Shown here piece by piece: positions 25,757 to 35,099 of a DNA stretch of 39,429 bases. Below the pieces are notes generated by a model. That model was not told the DNA's origin and searched no databases. It saw nothing but the letters and a program-made list of their open reading frames with translations. Made by a program: the position numbers and the translations under genes. Source of the stretch: Shewanella colwelliana ATCC 39565 (GTDB lineage Bacteria; Pseudomonadota; Gammaproteobacteria; Enterobacterales; Shewanellaceae); assembly GCF_000518705.1 (NCBI RefSeq), contig NZ_JAEC01000038.1, forward strand, positions 1 to 39,429, given 5' to 3'. How positions within the stretch are numbered: the stretch's first letter is position 1; the number at the start of each line of letters is the position of its first letter.

Positions 25757-26813
25757 TGGCGATATCTGTGGGGGGATTTTGAGCAGAAATATGCGCGCAC
25801 CAATCGAGATTGTCGAGATACCACTTCACCGTTTTTTCGAGACCGGTTTCAAAACTCTCCACGGGTTGCCAATGCAGTGTTTGAGTCATCTTGGTGGCAT
25901 CAATCGCATAACGAGTGTCGTGTCCCGGCCTGTCTGAGACAAACCTGATTAGGGTGCTGAAGTCATTGATGCCCACTGGCTTGATACTGACGTGTTGATT
26001 GAGTTGTTCACAGATAGCGGCAACAATTTCTAAATTAGTTTTTTCATTATTGCCACCTATGTTGTAGCTTTCGCCTAGCTCACCTTCAAAGGCAACTTTA
26101 CACAGGGCTTTAGCGTGATCATCCACAAATAACCAATCGCGCACCTGTTGGCCATTGCCATAAATAGGCAGCGGTTGTCCCTGCAGAGCATTGAGTATGA
26201 CCACAGGGATCAACTTTTCAGGATATTGAAAGGCGCCATAATTGTTGGAGCAGTTAGATAATACCACCGGGAAGCCATAGGTTCGATGCCAGGCTCGAAC
26301 GAGATGGTCGGCGGCTGCTTTACTGGCTGAATACGGGGAACTTGGTGCGTAGGCAGTTTGCTCGGTAAAGTAGCCTGACTCTCCTAAATTCCCGAATACC
26401 TCATCGGTAGATACATGGTGGAAACGAAACTGCTTTTTGAGATCCTCATCTAGGCTATTAAGATGCTTGCGACATTGTTCAAGTAGCTCAAAGGTGCCGA
26501 TAATATTGCTGTCGATGAAAGCTCGTGGGTCATCGATTGAGCGATCAACATGTGTTTCAGCCGCCAAATGAATCACTAATGATATTTGATGGTGTTGCAG
26601 GGCGCTAAAAACCTTATCGCCCTCATTGATATCGGCGTGGATAAAGTGATATCTCGGGCTGTCAGCAATGGATGCCAATGACATCGTGTTGCTCGCATAG
26701 GTTAATTTATCTAAGTTAACCACGGTATGCGATGTGTGATTGATGAGGTGACGAATGAGCGCGGAACCAATAAATCCAGCACCACCAGTCACCAAAATTG
26801 CCCTATTTCCCAT
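25749..26813 (-). CDS. rmlB: dTDP-glucose 4,6-dehydratase
   Basis: RmlB converts dTDP-glucose to dTDP-4-keto-6-deoxyglucose. The 354-residue extended SDR protein has the NAD site [13 protein letters not shown] and the catalytic [19 protein letters not shown] and [14 protein letters not shown] are family signatures. The ribosome site AGGA lies 7 bases before the ATG, and the start overlaps the 3' end of rmlC by 11 bases. The order is rmlC-rmlB-rmlD; rmlA, which supplies dTDP-glucose, is not in the window. Confidence 0.97.
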   Translation of the reverse strand: MGNRAILVTGGAGFIGSALIRHLINHTSHTVVNLDKLTYASNTMSLASIADSPRYHFIHADINEGDKVFSALQHHQISLVIHLAAETHVDRSIDDPRAFIDSNIIGTFELLEQCRKHLNSLDEDLKKQFRFHHVSTDEVFGNLGESGYFTEQTAYAPSSPYSASKAAADHLVRAWHRTYGFPVVLSNCSNNYGAFQYPEKLIPVVILNALQGQPLPIYGNGQQVRDWLFVDDHAKALCKVAFEGELGESYNIGGNNEKTNLEIVAAICEQLNQHVSIKPVGINDFSTLIRFVSDRPGHDTRYAIDATKMTQTLHWQPVESFETGLEKTVKWYLDNLDWCAHISAQNPPTDIANV

Positions 26814-27387
26814 GGACGTTTCCTGCAGTTAGGCGGTTGAAGTCAAATAATTTCGCGTCATTAAAGCTGCCCGCTTGGCGATCTTTGTCAGAGATGATCA
26901 GTGGAACATTATTTTGTTTAGGCCAGTCAATGCCTAATTCTGTATCGTTCCACCTGATGCTATGTTCATCTTGTGGTGCATAGTAATCGGAGCAACGATA
27001 GTGGCACACGGCGGTTGCTGACAGGACGTAGAAACCATGGGCAAACCCTGCGGGGATCCACATTTGGCGGCGGTTGTTGGCGGATAAGTATTGCCCAGTC
27101 CATTGACCAAAAGTTGGGCTGCCAAGTCTTAAGTCGACACAGACATCAAATATCTCTCCAGCGATCACCCGTACTAACTTTCCTTGAGGCTGCTGGAGTT
27201 GGTAGTGTAGTCCGCGCAGTGTCCCTTGAGTGGATAAGCTTTGGTTATCTTGGACAAAATCGACACTGGCAATATGTTGTTTGAACCATGCATCACGAAA
27301 GGTTTCGAAAAAATGGCCGCGCTCATCGCCAAACACCTGTGGTTCGAGCAACTTTACATCAGCTATTGAAGTATGGATGATTTTCAT
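26803..27387 (-). CDS. rmlC: dTDP-4-dehydrorhamnose 3,5-epimerase
   Basis: RmlC epimerises C3 and C5 of the RmlB product. The cupin-fold protein contains [22 protein letters not shown] with the active-site histidine, and [11 protein letters not shown] chose the ATG at 27387, giving 194 residues beginning [16 protein letters not shown] as in the family; the frame stays open to an ATG at 27441 that would add 18 unlikely residues. Neither start has a strong ribosome site, though the upstream one has a partial AGG. It is the first gene of the rmlCBD-kdkA unit and divergent from the GT9 gene. Confidence 0.94.
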   Translation of the reverse strand: MKIIHTSIADVKLLEPQVFGDERGHFFETFRDAWFKQHIASVDFVQDNQSLSTQGTLRGLHYQLQQPQGKLVRVIAGEIFDVCVDLRLGSPTFGQWTGQYLSANNRRQMWIPAGFAHGFYVLSATAVCHYRCSDYYAPQDEHSIRWNDTELGIDWPKQNNVPLIISDKDRQAGSFNDAKLFDFNRLTAGNVHGK

Positions 27388-27514
27388 AATTATTCGTAGC
27401 GGCTTATCACCGAAATTTGACCTCAATATAGGTCTAAACATGGAACCTAGTCACATTCTACATTAAACTCGGTGCGGATCCTTACGCCCATTAACTCCAG
27501 TGGCATCAAATTTT

Positions 27515-28558
27515 ATGCATATCAATTTATCGACGATTCAATCCCTATGTTTACTTCGCCTATCTGCGATAGGGGACGTTTGTCATGCTGTGGCTATGGT
27601 ACAGGCGATACAGCGACAACACCCTCAGATTCAGATCACTTGGGTGATAGGAAAAATTGAATACCAATTACTGAAGCATCTCCCTGGGGTGGATTTTGTG
27701 GTGTTCGATAAGTCACAGGGATGGCGGAGTTATTTCAATTTAAAGCAGGCGTTGGCGGGTAAACATTTTGATGTATTGCTGCACATGCAAGTCGCCTTGC
27801 GAGCGACGATCGCTTCTTTAGCCATTTCAGCTAAGGTGCGGATAGGCTTTGATCGCACGCGTGCCAAAGAGGGGCAGTGGTTAGTTACAAACCTTAGGGT
27901 AGAGCCTTTGAGCACCCCCCATGTGCTAGAAGGCTTTATGGGGTTTGCTAAGGCGCTAGGGGTTGAAGATTTAACACCTCGTTGGAATATTCCTGTGCCT
28001 GAGACAGATACTGACTTTGCAAAGCATATGATCCCTGATGCACATAAAACGTTAGTTATTTGCGCCGCTGCGAGTAAGGCTGAGCGCAATTGGTTGCCAG
28101 AGCGCTATGCTGCCGTTGCCGATCATGCTAGCGAGCAGGGGTACCGAGTTATATTGTGTGGCGGCCCCTCTAATTTGGAAAAACAACTGGCTGACGCGAT
28201 TCAAGGTTTTGCGATACAGCCTATCGATAATCAAGTGGGCAATACCTCTTTGACACAGTTGCTGGCAGTGTTAAAACGCGCGTCGATAGTGCTGGCGCCA
28301 GATACGGGACCGGCTCACATGGCGGTGACCCAAGGCACGCCGGTTATTGGTCTTTATGCGCACTCTAATCCCGGTCGTACAGGCCCTTATACTTGTCTGG
28401 ATTCTGTTGTTAGTGTGTATGATCAAGTTATCACGGCTCAAAAAGACGGTGAGATTTCTTGGGGAACACGTGCTAAAGGTGAACATTTAATGGCGTTAAT
28501 TGACGTTGAGTCCGTTATCGTCCAATTTAATCGGGTGTCGCAACAGCTTAGTCACTAG
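27515..28558 (+). CDS. Glycosyltransferase family 9 (heptosyltransferase-like)
   Basis: The 347-residue GT-B enzyme belongs to the LPS heptosyltransferase family. It begins LCLLRLSAIGDVCHAVA, the typical N-terminal acceptor loop with the catalytic aspartate. ICAAASKAERNWLPERYA and VLAPDTGPAHMA are the usual donor-side motifs. It probably adds a core heptose from ADP-heptose, whose synthesis gene hldE lies 8 kb away; which position is unknown. The start is uncertain: an in-frame GTG at 27500 adds five residues, and neither has a clear ribosome site. It is first in a rightward three-gene cluster. Confidence 0.9.
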   Translation: MHINLSTIQSLCLLRLSAIGDVCHAVAMVQAIQRQHPQIQITWVIGKIEYQLLKHLPGVDFVVFDKSQGWRSYFNLKQALAGKHFDVLLHMQVALRATIASLAISAKVRIGFDRTRAKEGQWLVTNLRVEPLSTPHVLEGFMGFAKALGVEDLTPRWNIPVPETDTDFAKHMIPDAHKTLVICAAASKAERNWLPERYAAVADHASEQGYRVILCGGPSNLEKQLADAIQGFAIQPIDNQVGNTSLTQLLAVLKRASIVLAPDTGPAHMAVTQGTPVIGLYAHSNPGRTGPYTCLDSVVSVYDQVITAQKDGEISWGTRAKGEHLMALIDVESVIVQFNRVSQQLSH

Positions 28559-28666
28559 TGGTAAACTGTTGCGAAGCTAGTCCTTCATGGATGATGAACG
28601 ACATGAAAACGCGTTCTTTATGGAATAAAGGTTGGCTTATTTAAGGTAGGTCGAAGGGAAGAGTTG

Positions 28667-29743
28667 ATGTCGAAAGCGCCGAAGTTTCTGTTTGTCCCAG
28701 TTTCCTCAGAAGAGGGGATTGGAGAGTATATGCGCTCTAAGATCCTTGCTGACGAGGTGGTGAGTCGTTGGCCTGATGCCGAAATAGAATTTGTTCTCAA
28801 TAGTCATGCGCCATACAGTCAGCAGTGCCCCTATACCACCCACTTGGTGAACGACACGCCAACTAAGCGAGTGAAAGAGGTCAACGCTCTTATTACCGCG
28901 TTTAGGCCTGATGTGGTTATTTTTGATGCCGCAGGCCGTAAGGCACAGCTTCGCCATGCCCATAAATGTGGTGCTAAGGTTATCTTTATTAGCCAACATA
29001 AACGCAAACGGTCTCGGGGGATGAAAGTTGAGCGGGCGTTAGTCACCGACAGCCACTGGGTGGTCCAGCCTGAATTTGTGATTGGTGATATCAGTCAGTT
29101 TGATAAGTTAAAGCTCAACTTAATTAAACGAGCTTTCCCTATTTTTACTGGATCGATTTTCACCCAACCTAGCAGCCTAGTACAACAGGGGTTGTACACT
29201 AAATATGGCGTGATGCCAAAGCAGTACTTGCTTTATAGCGCCGGTTCAGGTGGACATAGTTTAGAATATCAACTTGCTGCAGATCTGTTCGCGCAGGTAG
29301 CTCAAGCGATTTTCAATCAAACGGGGATCCCTAGCTTGATGGTATTTGGGCCTAATTACCCTAACACGCTACCTCAACTCGATGGCGTTACAGTTATTGA
29401 GCAGCTTTCAAGTGTAGACTTCATTAACCTTCTTGACGGTGCTCAAGGAGCGATATTGAGCGGTGGTGACACTTTACTGCAAGCGATAGCACTTAAAGTC
29501 CCCACGTTAGCTGTTGCGGTATCTAAAGACCAACCTAGCCGAATAAAACAATGTGTTAATGAGGGGCTAGTGCTGCATTGTGAGCCTGAGACTGATGTCA
29601 TGGTAAGTCAAGTTACGCAACTACTCAAACCATCAAGTTCGGAACAATTACGGAGCAAGATGGAGAGCGTGGGTGAAATCAAAGGACTTGATATCTGTAT
29701 GGCTGAAGTCGCTCGCTTGTTAGACGCTGCACCGTGCCAATGA
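28667..29743 (+). CDS. GT-B fold glycosyltransferase-like protein, unassigned
   Basis: This 358-residue protein starts KFLFVPVSSEEGIGEYMRS and resembles MurG/GT28-like enzymes. The C-terminal half has LLYSAGSGGHSLEYQLA and ILSGGDTLLQAIALKVPTLA, which match the nucleotide-sugar binding pattern of that fold. PDVVIFDAAGRKAQLRHA is in the N-terminal domain. I cannot assign donor or acceptor. The ATG at 28667 has GGGA about 8 bases upstream; a TTG one codon earlier is less likely. Its stop overlaps the next start (ATGA), so it is coupled to the downstream GT4 gene. A role in LPS core or O-antigen assembly is inferred from context. Confidence 0.75.
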   Translation: MSKAPKFLFVPVSSEEGIGEYMRSKILADEVVSRWPDAEIEFVLNSHAPYSQQCPYTTHLVNDTPTKRVKEVNALITAFRPDVVIFDAAGRKAQLRHAHKCGAKVIFISQHKRKRSRGMKVERALVTDSHWVVQPEFVIGDISQFDKLKLNLIKRAFPIFTGSIFTQPSSLVQQGLYTKYGVMPKQYLLYSAGSGGHSLEYQLAADLFAQVAQAIFNQTGIPSLMVFGPNYPNTLPQLDGVTVIEQLSSVDFINLLDGAQGAILSGGDTLLQAIALKVPTLAVAVSKDQPSRIKQCVNEGLVLHCEPETDVMVSQVTQLLKPSSSEQLRSKMESVGEIKGLDICMAEVARLLDAAPCQ

Positions 29744-30825
29744 AGCGTATTGCGATTGCGATTGATAGCTTGGCCGGTGGTGGTGCCGAGAAAATCGTGC
29801 TGACATTAGCGGCAGAACTTAAACGCTTAGGGCATGCGCCACACCTGCTTGTGTTGACGCCGCACTGTGAGTATCAATTGCCAGCCGATATTCCTGTGCA
29901 CTTTTGTTTCGATGAATCACAAAAGCAGAGTGATAGTATTTGGCGGGTGTCTCGCTCAGTTGAGGAGGTCAAGCGATGGGTGTCAGAGATAGAGGCAGAA
30001 TATGGACTGTTCGATCTGTTTTTATCCAATCTTGATAAAACCAACTTATTGTTTACTCAGGCCAATTTATCACCGCTCTTTTGCATTGTTCATAACTCCA
30101 TTGAAGAGGAGCTAAAGCGGCAGTTGAAATTGGGGCCGCTGGCGTACTTCAATATGTTGAGAGCCAAAAAGTCACTCAATGGTCAGCACCTAGTGACAGT
30201 ATCAAAAGGCATAGAGCGTGAAATTATCGCGTGTCAGCGGATTTCTCCTCAATCGATTCGAACCATCTATAACCCCTTTGACCTAAAAGATATTCGTGGT
30301 CGTGCCGATGAGCTAAACCAAGCTATACCCGATGGGGACTTTATCATTCATGTTGGACGGGTCGCGAAGCAAAAACGCCATGACATTTTGTTCGCAGCGC
30401 TTGCCAAAATGAAGCATCAGTTACCCTTAGTGTTACTGTGCAGTAACCCTAAGAAGGCGATGAAGTTAGCGAACAAATATGGCGTGGCAGATCGTATTAT
30501 CTGCCCGGGTTTTCAAGCTAACCCTTTTCCGTGGATCAAAAAAGCACGTCTATTGGCATTGAGTTCTGACTATGAAGGTCTACCCACAGTGTTATTGGAG
30601 TCGCTGATTTGTGGCACACCAGTGGTGAGCACAGATTGTCCACACGGGCCCAATGAGATTTTAACGGGCCCCTTAGCCGACTTCTTATCGCCAAGACGCG
30701 ATGTAGACCAGCTAAGTGAGAAAATGGATGCCGCGCTCGGCGACTACCCCAACATGGAAGATATTGCTCTGTTTGAACACATTGAGATAGAGAAGATTGC
30801 TAAGACTTATTTAGCGTTAATTTAG
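29740..30825 (+). CDS. Glycosyltransferase family 4
   Basis: The 361-residue protein is a retaining GT-B glycosyltransferase. It begins KRIAIAIDSLAGGGAEKIV, the usual GT4 glycine loop. HVGRVAKQKRHDILFAAL begins the C-terminal domain, and the donor site reads SSDYEGLPTVLLESLICGTPVV with the EX7E-type glutamates. The sugar is unknown; many LPS GT4 enzymes add hexoses. I chose the ATG at 29740, which overlaps the previous stop as ATGA; an in-frame GTG six bases earlier is possible. The gene overlaps the convergent GT2 gene by 9 bases at the 3' end. Confidence 0.93.
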   Translation: MKRIAIAIDSLAGGGAEKIVLTLAAELKRLGHAPHLLVLTPHCEYQLPADIPVHFCFDESQKQSDSIWRVSRSVEEVKRWVSEIEAEYGLFDLFLSNLDKTNLLFTQANLSPLFCIVHNSIEEELKRQLKLGPLAYFNMLRAKKSLNGQHLVTVSKGIEREIIACQRISPQSIRTIYNPFDLKDIRGRADELNQAIPDGDFIIHVGRVAKQKRHDILFAALAKMKHQLPLVLLCSNPKKAMKLANKYGVADRIICPGFQANPFPWIKKARLLALSSDYEGLPTVLLESLICGTPVVSTDCPHGPNEILTGPLADFLSPRRDVDQLSEKMDAALGDYPNMEDIALFEHIEIEKIAKTYLALI

Positions 30826-31623
30826 ATCACTGAGTTGACTAAATTCATTGATACCGAGTGTGCAGCGAGTCAGCCCGCTTTGTTGTATTCCTCTGAGAAT
30901 ATTTGCATTTTTAGCGAGATTTTCGCGACTGTTTTCGTTGTGATCTAGGTGGTAAGCCACTGCATAAAACTTAATGAGCTTTCGTTGTTTACCGCTGTTA
31001 ATTAAACGCAGTGCGAACTCTCTATCCTCTGGCCCCCACCCTTCAAACTCAGCATTAAAACCATTCACATCAATGGCATCTTGACGCCAGAATGCTAAGT
31101 TGCAACCATGAATCCCCTCTATTGAGTTTCCTCTTTTTACGCTCGCGTATTGTTGTAAACGCCAACTACGAATGGCAAGTTCTCGCCCCCGCGCGATGCC
31201 ACGAGAGAAGAAAGAGAGTTGAGTGGGACCTTGCAACGCTTTTTGGCTTAGGGCTGAGCTAAGTTTGACCCGTTTACCCGTAATGAAATAGCCTTTTTCG
31301 GCGACAGCTATATGGTCGGCAACAAAGTGTTTATCTAGGGACAGATCGCCATCAATCATAATGATGTAAGCATAGCGAGCGCGATTTATCGCTTTATTGC
31401 GGCTGCGTGACAATCGAAAGCCTTTATCTGCTTGCCAGCTGTGGATAAGCGGGACGGGAAAGTCAGGCGCTAGACGCTTAATCAACTCTGCGGTGGCGTT
31501 AGTAGAGCCATCATCTGCAATAATCACCTCGTCGGGAAGTCGCGTTTGAAGCGCGACACTTTGCAGCACGCAATTGAGTGCTGCAGGCCAGTTATAGGTC
31601 GTGATGATTAGGCTTGTTTTCAT
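30817..31623 (-). CDS. Glycosyltransferase family 2
   Basis: The 268-residue protein has a GT-A fold. The N-terminus SLIITTYNWPAALNCVL and IIADDGSTNATAE are GT2 hallmarks, and MIDGDLSLD holds the DxD-type metal site (about 94-96). The C-terminal GFNAEFEGWGPEDREFALR matches the galactosyltransferase C-terminal (Glyco_transf_7C) region found in bacterial LPS and polysialic enzymes. The donor is unknown. It is the last gene of the leftward set GT9-GT8-GT2, 206 bases after the GT8 gene, with a hairpin in the gap. Confidence 0.9.
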   Translation of the reverse strand: MKTSLIITTYNWPAALNCVLQSVALQTRLPDEVIIADDGSTNATAELIKRLAPDFPVPLIHSWQADKGFRLSRSRNKAINRARYAYIIMIDGDLSLDKHFVADHIAVAEKGYFITGKRVKLSSALSQKALQGPTQLSFFSRGIARGRELAIRSWRLQQYASVKRGNSIEGIHGCNLAFWRQDAIDVNGFNAEFEGWGPEDREFALRLINSGKQRKLIKFYAVAYHLDHNENSRENLAKNANILRGIQQSGLTRCTLGINEFSQLSDLN

Positions 31624-31782
31624 GATGATAATGTTGTCGAAGGTATTAAGCTTCTTATATAACCCATTGTGGCTAAGTGAGCGAATATATTGGTTTTTTT
31701 GTGTTTTATGGGTTAATTTTGCTGCAAGGTGGGGGCGTGGGTGTTTCTAGCTGTGGCGGGGTTGTTGTAAAAATGTGGCTGT

Positions 31783-31816
31783 GGCTAGGCGCTGGCTCAT
31801 TGGTCAGCACCTAGCC
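31783..31816 (-). other. Hairpin downstream of the GT8 gene
   Basis: GGCTAGGCGCTG (31783-31794) and CAGCACCTAGCC (31805-31816) form a 12-bp stem with one mismatch (G-U on the minus strand). TTTTT on the minus strand follows only after 9-10 bases, so it is at best a weak terminator. Confidence 0.45.
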
Positions 31817-31829
31817 CTGTACTGAGGTA

Positions 31830-32678
31830 CTAGTACTTATGGCTTGGGTGAATTAAGCCAAATATAAAATTCAAAAAGGAGATTGGCAGTTTGGTTTTGC
31901 GCTGTTGCTTAAGCATATACCAGCGCCACGCTTGTTGTTTATATGCCAGCGCTTCTTCTTTAGAGAGCGAATCTTGATACATGTCACAATAATCTGCGAT
32001 GTACTTTAACTCCCTCATTGGGATCTTTCCACGATACCCGCGTCCAGCATAATGAATGAAACTGGCTTGCTGATAATCATCTGCGCCAAGTAGTGGCATG
32101 CGATTGAAGCTTTTGTCTACAGAGATATTGTTAATATTGTCACGGCGGATCAGATAATTAATATAGGTCTGATCGTAGAATTTAACCTCATTGCAGACCT
32201 GTTGCATCTCTTCTGCACTGGCATTTTTAAATAGGCCAGTTTGCTTTGAGACCAAAATCATTCCTGAGTTAAAGTAGATCATTTTGTCTTTCTCTATTGG
32301 CCAGTTAACCTCTCCGAGAATCGAATTAATTTGCACTGATTGCTGTGACCTGTCGATATAGGCACCTTCATTGAACATGTAGACGGTGTCTAGTGAGGGA
32401 TATTTTTCAAAGATATTCTCTGCCCAAGGAGTGACAAGCATATCGGCATCTAAATACAAAACGCGATCATACTCTTTGAGTAGCTCGATCATGTACAGCT
32501 TTTCTGACCACGCTGGACTTGCATCAAATTTCTTATTATTTACATTGAGTTTGTAATGGAGCTCATCAGAGACGATGACATCGGCGCCGACTTTTTCGCC
32601 ATACTGCTTAAAACTCGCAATGGCGGCTCTGTACATGGGGTTATCGCCAATGGCGAGAGTAAATATTGCTTTTTTCAT
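31830..32678 (-). CDS. Glycosyltransferase family 8 (glycogenin/LPS galactosyltransferase-like)
   Basis: The 282-residue protein begins KKAIFTLAIGDNPMYRAAI and has the GT8 metal-binding motif VLYLDADMLV. YFNSGMILVSK and FIHYAGRGYRGKIP are further family features, the last being the usual HxxGxxKP-like donor loop. GT8 enzymes transfer glucose or galactose with retention; the exact sugar is unknown. The ATG at 32678 has AAAGG about 8 bases upstream and is preferred over an in-frame TTG two codons earlier. A GT9 gene ends about 36 bases upstream, so both belong to one leftward transcript. Confidence 0.92.
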   Translation of the reverse strand: MKKAIFTLAIGDNPMYRAAIASFKQYGEKVGADVIVSDELHYKLNVNNKKFDASPAWSEKLYMIELLKEYDRVLYLDADMLVTPWAENIFEKYPSLDTVYMFNEGAYIDRSQQSVQINSILGEVNWPIEKDKMIYFNSGMILVSKQTGLFKNASAEEMQQVCNEVKFYDQTYINYLIRRDNINNISVDKSFNRMPLLGADDYQQASFIHYAGRGYRGKIPMRELKYIADYCDMYQDSLSKEEALAYKQQAWRWYMLKQQRKTKLPISFLNFIFGLIHPSHKY

Positions 32679-32714
32679 TTGCAAGCCTTTGAGATTGTTG
32701 AGTTGCGGAGCAAC

Positions 32715-33815
32715 CTAAATCATTGAAATATATGTCTCATAAACATTTTTTACCGATATATCGGAAACATAGCCTTTCCCCTCACTCGCATATAGCACTT
32801 GTGCCATATCAGATGTCGGGGGCGCCCAATAGGGTTTTTTAGCTCGCATTAAGGCGATAAGCGGCGTATGAGCCGCGGTTGCAAAATGCATTATCGCTGT
32901 TTCAACTGTGATAACGAGATCCGCAGCGGCTATCATGGCGGGTAGTTCAAAAAAGTGATCCTGCACCGTAAACACTGCAACATTGCTTTGCTGCGCTGCC
33001 AAGCTCGATGCGACAAGTTCACACGCTCGTGAATACTGTTCTTTCGTCACGTTAAGGACTACACGACCATCGGGTCGGTGTTGCAGAATTAACTCAATTA
33101 GCTCAATAACCTGCTCTTCACTCCAATCTCTTTTGGTATTGGTCGACAGATAGTTAATTAAGATGATCTTTCCTGATTGTTGGCCAAACGCTTTTATTAG
33201 CCATTGTTGCGTATTGCTGCAATAGGTTTCATCAATCCGTAAGGCTGGCATAAAGTCAGGCTTAGACAGTGTAAGTCCGGCAATGTCATGCAGTATGGTG
33301 TAAAAACGGTCGGTAATATGATGATCTTGCGCTAATCGGTTGGCATCTAGCTGATATAAATTATCACTATGGCGAAAGATGATCTTGTTAAGCAAACCTT
33401 TAAATGGCGCTTTGGCGATACTTGAAACAATAAGTGCATTAGGAGATATTTGCCGAGCAAGTGCTGAAAACTGCTGACTCTTACTACCCGAGTGACAGAT
33501 GATCACGTCATATTGATATTGCTTTGCTTGCGCAATCTGGGTCGTTTGGTGAGCCACTGAGTCAGTGCAGCCAAAACTGCGGTTAAAGGCGGGTTCAGCT
33601 TCAATCCATTGTTGTAATATTTTGCTGCGAGATAATCGCCAAGCATCATTATTACAACGGTTATCGTCTAACCAAATATCTAGCTCAATATGTGGATTCT
33701 GTTGCTTTAATGCAATTAGAAAGGTTTTTAGATATAGAAAATCACCTAGGGCCACAGGCGACATAAACAACAACCGCTGACAATGATTCAGTTGTTCTTG
33801 GGAGATGATAGACAT
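32715..33815 (-). CDS. Glycosyltransferase family 9-like protein
   Basis: The 366-residue protein resembles LPS heptosyltransferases. RLLFMSPVALGDFLYLKTFLIAL corresponds to the N-terminal loop with aspartate, and MIAAADLVITVETAIMHFATA to the C-terminal donor site, where the usual DTGxxH reads ETAIMH, so donor specificity may differ from ADP-heptose. IILINYLSTNTKRDWSEEQ is the linker-side motif. It is first in the leftward GT9-GT8-GT2 set and divergent from the CDP-glycerol cassette, with 218 bases of promoter region between. Confidence 0.85.
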   Translation of the reverse strand: MSIISQEQLNHCQRLLFMSPVALGDFLYLKTFLIALKQQNPHIELDIWLDDNRCNNDAWRLSRSKILQQWIEAEPAFNRSFGCTDSVAHQTTQIAQAKQYQYDVIICHSGSKSQQFSALARQISPNALIVSSIAKAPFKGLLNKIIFRHSDNLYQLDANRLAQDHHITDRFYTILHDIAGLTLSKPDFMPALRIDETYCSNTQQWLIKAFGQQSGKIILINYLSTNTKRDWSEEQVIELIELILQHRPDGRVVLNVTKEQYSRACELVASSLAAQQSNVAVFTVQDHFFELPAMIAAADLVITVETAIMHFATAAHTPLIALMRAKKPYWAPPTSDMAQVLYASEGKGYVSDISVKNVYETYISMI

Positions 33816-34033
33816 AATTACAGGTATCCGTTTTCTAGTGGCTTAAGCATACCTTGTATTGTGAAGGTTTAAAAAAGTTACCGTGAAATATGCGGTAAAA
33901 AATCGACTTTTACCTATCGAGTGCACCCATTGAGTGCGTGGATGTAGTAACCCAATCTCAATATGTTATTATTCAGGCTGTATTATGGTAGTCACGGCAT
34001 ACTGTGACTTAACGGCGATAGTGAAGGCTCATT

Positions 34034-35095
34034 TTGATTTGCTTTGATGCATTACACCCTTATTACTTACCTCAGTATTTTCCTGTTATGAATGAGTTGC
34101 GTGCTCGTGGTGAACAGGTGCATTTTGTGGTCTACAAAAGTGTAGAGCAACAAGGTGTTCTCGACGCCTTAGTGGCAAAGTATCAACTTCCTGTGACTTG
34201 GGTGGATAATGAAGAGCAAGCCTTAGCATTTTACTTGGCGAAAAAGCCAACTTGGGTCATATTTGGCAATACATTTGAACATGCTGAAAAATTAAAGGGT
34301 ATTTGCCGTACAGCGTTAATGCAGCATGGTATTGGCCCTAAGGCCTGTTATTACACGGTTTCCGATTCGGAATTTGATGTGCGCTTTGTTGAAGGTCAGT
34401 ACCGCCTAAATCGTTTACAGCAGATGTATCCAACTAAGCAATTCATTGATACGGGTTATGCCAAGTTAGATCCTATTATTCAGGGTGTTGAGCCTGGGTT
34501 AGATTTGGCGGCACTTGGACTCGATCCCACTAAACCTACCTTATTGTATGCCCCGACGTTCTACCCCAGTAGCATCGAAAAAATGGCCAAACATTGGCCT
34601 GCAGAATTCAGCGAATACAACATTTTGCTAAAACCCCATTACTTTTCATTAAGTAAACCTGCTTATAAAAAGCAGAAGCAGCTTTTGGAGCATTGGGCCA
34701 GCTTTGATAATGCCTATTTAGCCAGTGCCGAGCAGGCTAATTTATTGCCCTTTATGGCCAGTGCAGATCTGCTCATTAGTGACGCGTCGTCGGCACTGTT
34801 TGAGTTTGCTGCCCTAGATAAACCAGTCGTATGGTGTGACTTTTATCATCTACGCTGGAGTTATCGTGGCATCTTCAAGTTTCGTTTTAATCAGCGTATG
34901 GATGAAGACCTGTACCGATATGCTGGTGTCGCTGTTCATGCAAAAACATACAAGATGCTAAAATCAGTCGTTGATCAGCAAATTAGTGAACCAGACTCTT
35001 TTGCATCGCAACGTGCACAGTACACCTATGAGTTAGCTGGTAACGTTGATGGTAGATGTAGCGAGCGCATCGTTAATTTCCTTTTATCCGAGTAA
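34034..35095 (+). CDS. CDP-glycerol glycerophosphotransferase family protein (TagB/TagF-like)
   Basis: The 353-residue protein matches the Glyphos_transf family, which transfers glycerol phosphate from CDP-glycerol in teichoic-acid synthesis. LMQHGIGPKACYY resembles the HG-containing loop, KPTLLYAPTFYPSS the TxR-like central strand, ILLKPHYFS the LRPH-like motif, and LLISDASSALFEFAALDKPVVW the ISDYSS donor-binding motif. The start is TTG, with GAAGG about 6 bases upstream; the next ATG would cut away the conserved first strand. Four bases separate it from the cytidylyltransferase gene that should make its donor. In a Gram-negative it likely decorates LPS core or capsule with glycerol phosphate (inference). 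Confidence 0.85.
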   Translation: MICFDALHPYYLPQYFPVMNELRARGEQVHFVVYKSVEQQGVLDALVAKYQLPVTWVDNEEQALAFYLAKKPTWVIFGNTFEHAEKLKGICRTALMQHGIGPKACYYTVSDSEFDVRFVEGQYRLNRLQQMYPTKQFIDTGYAKLDPIIQGVEPGLDLAALGLDPTKPTLLYAPTFYPSSIEKMAKHWPAEFSEYNILLKPHYFSLSKPAYKKQKQLLEHWASFDNAYLASAEQANLLPFMASADLLISDASSALFEFAALDKPVVWCDFYHLRWSYRGIFKFRFNQRMDEDLYRYAGVAVHAKTYKMLKSVVDQQISEPDSFASQRAQYTYELAGNVDGRCSERIVNFLLSE

Positions 35096-35099
35096 TTAG

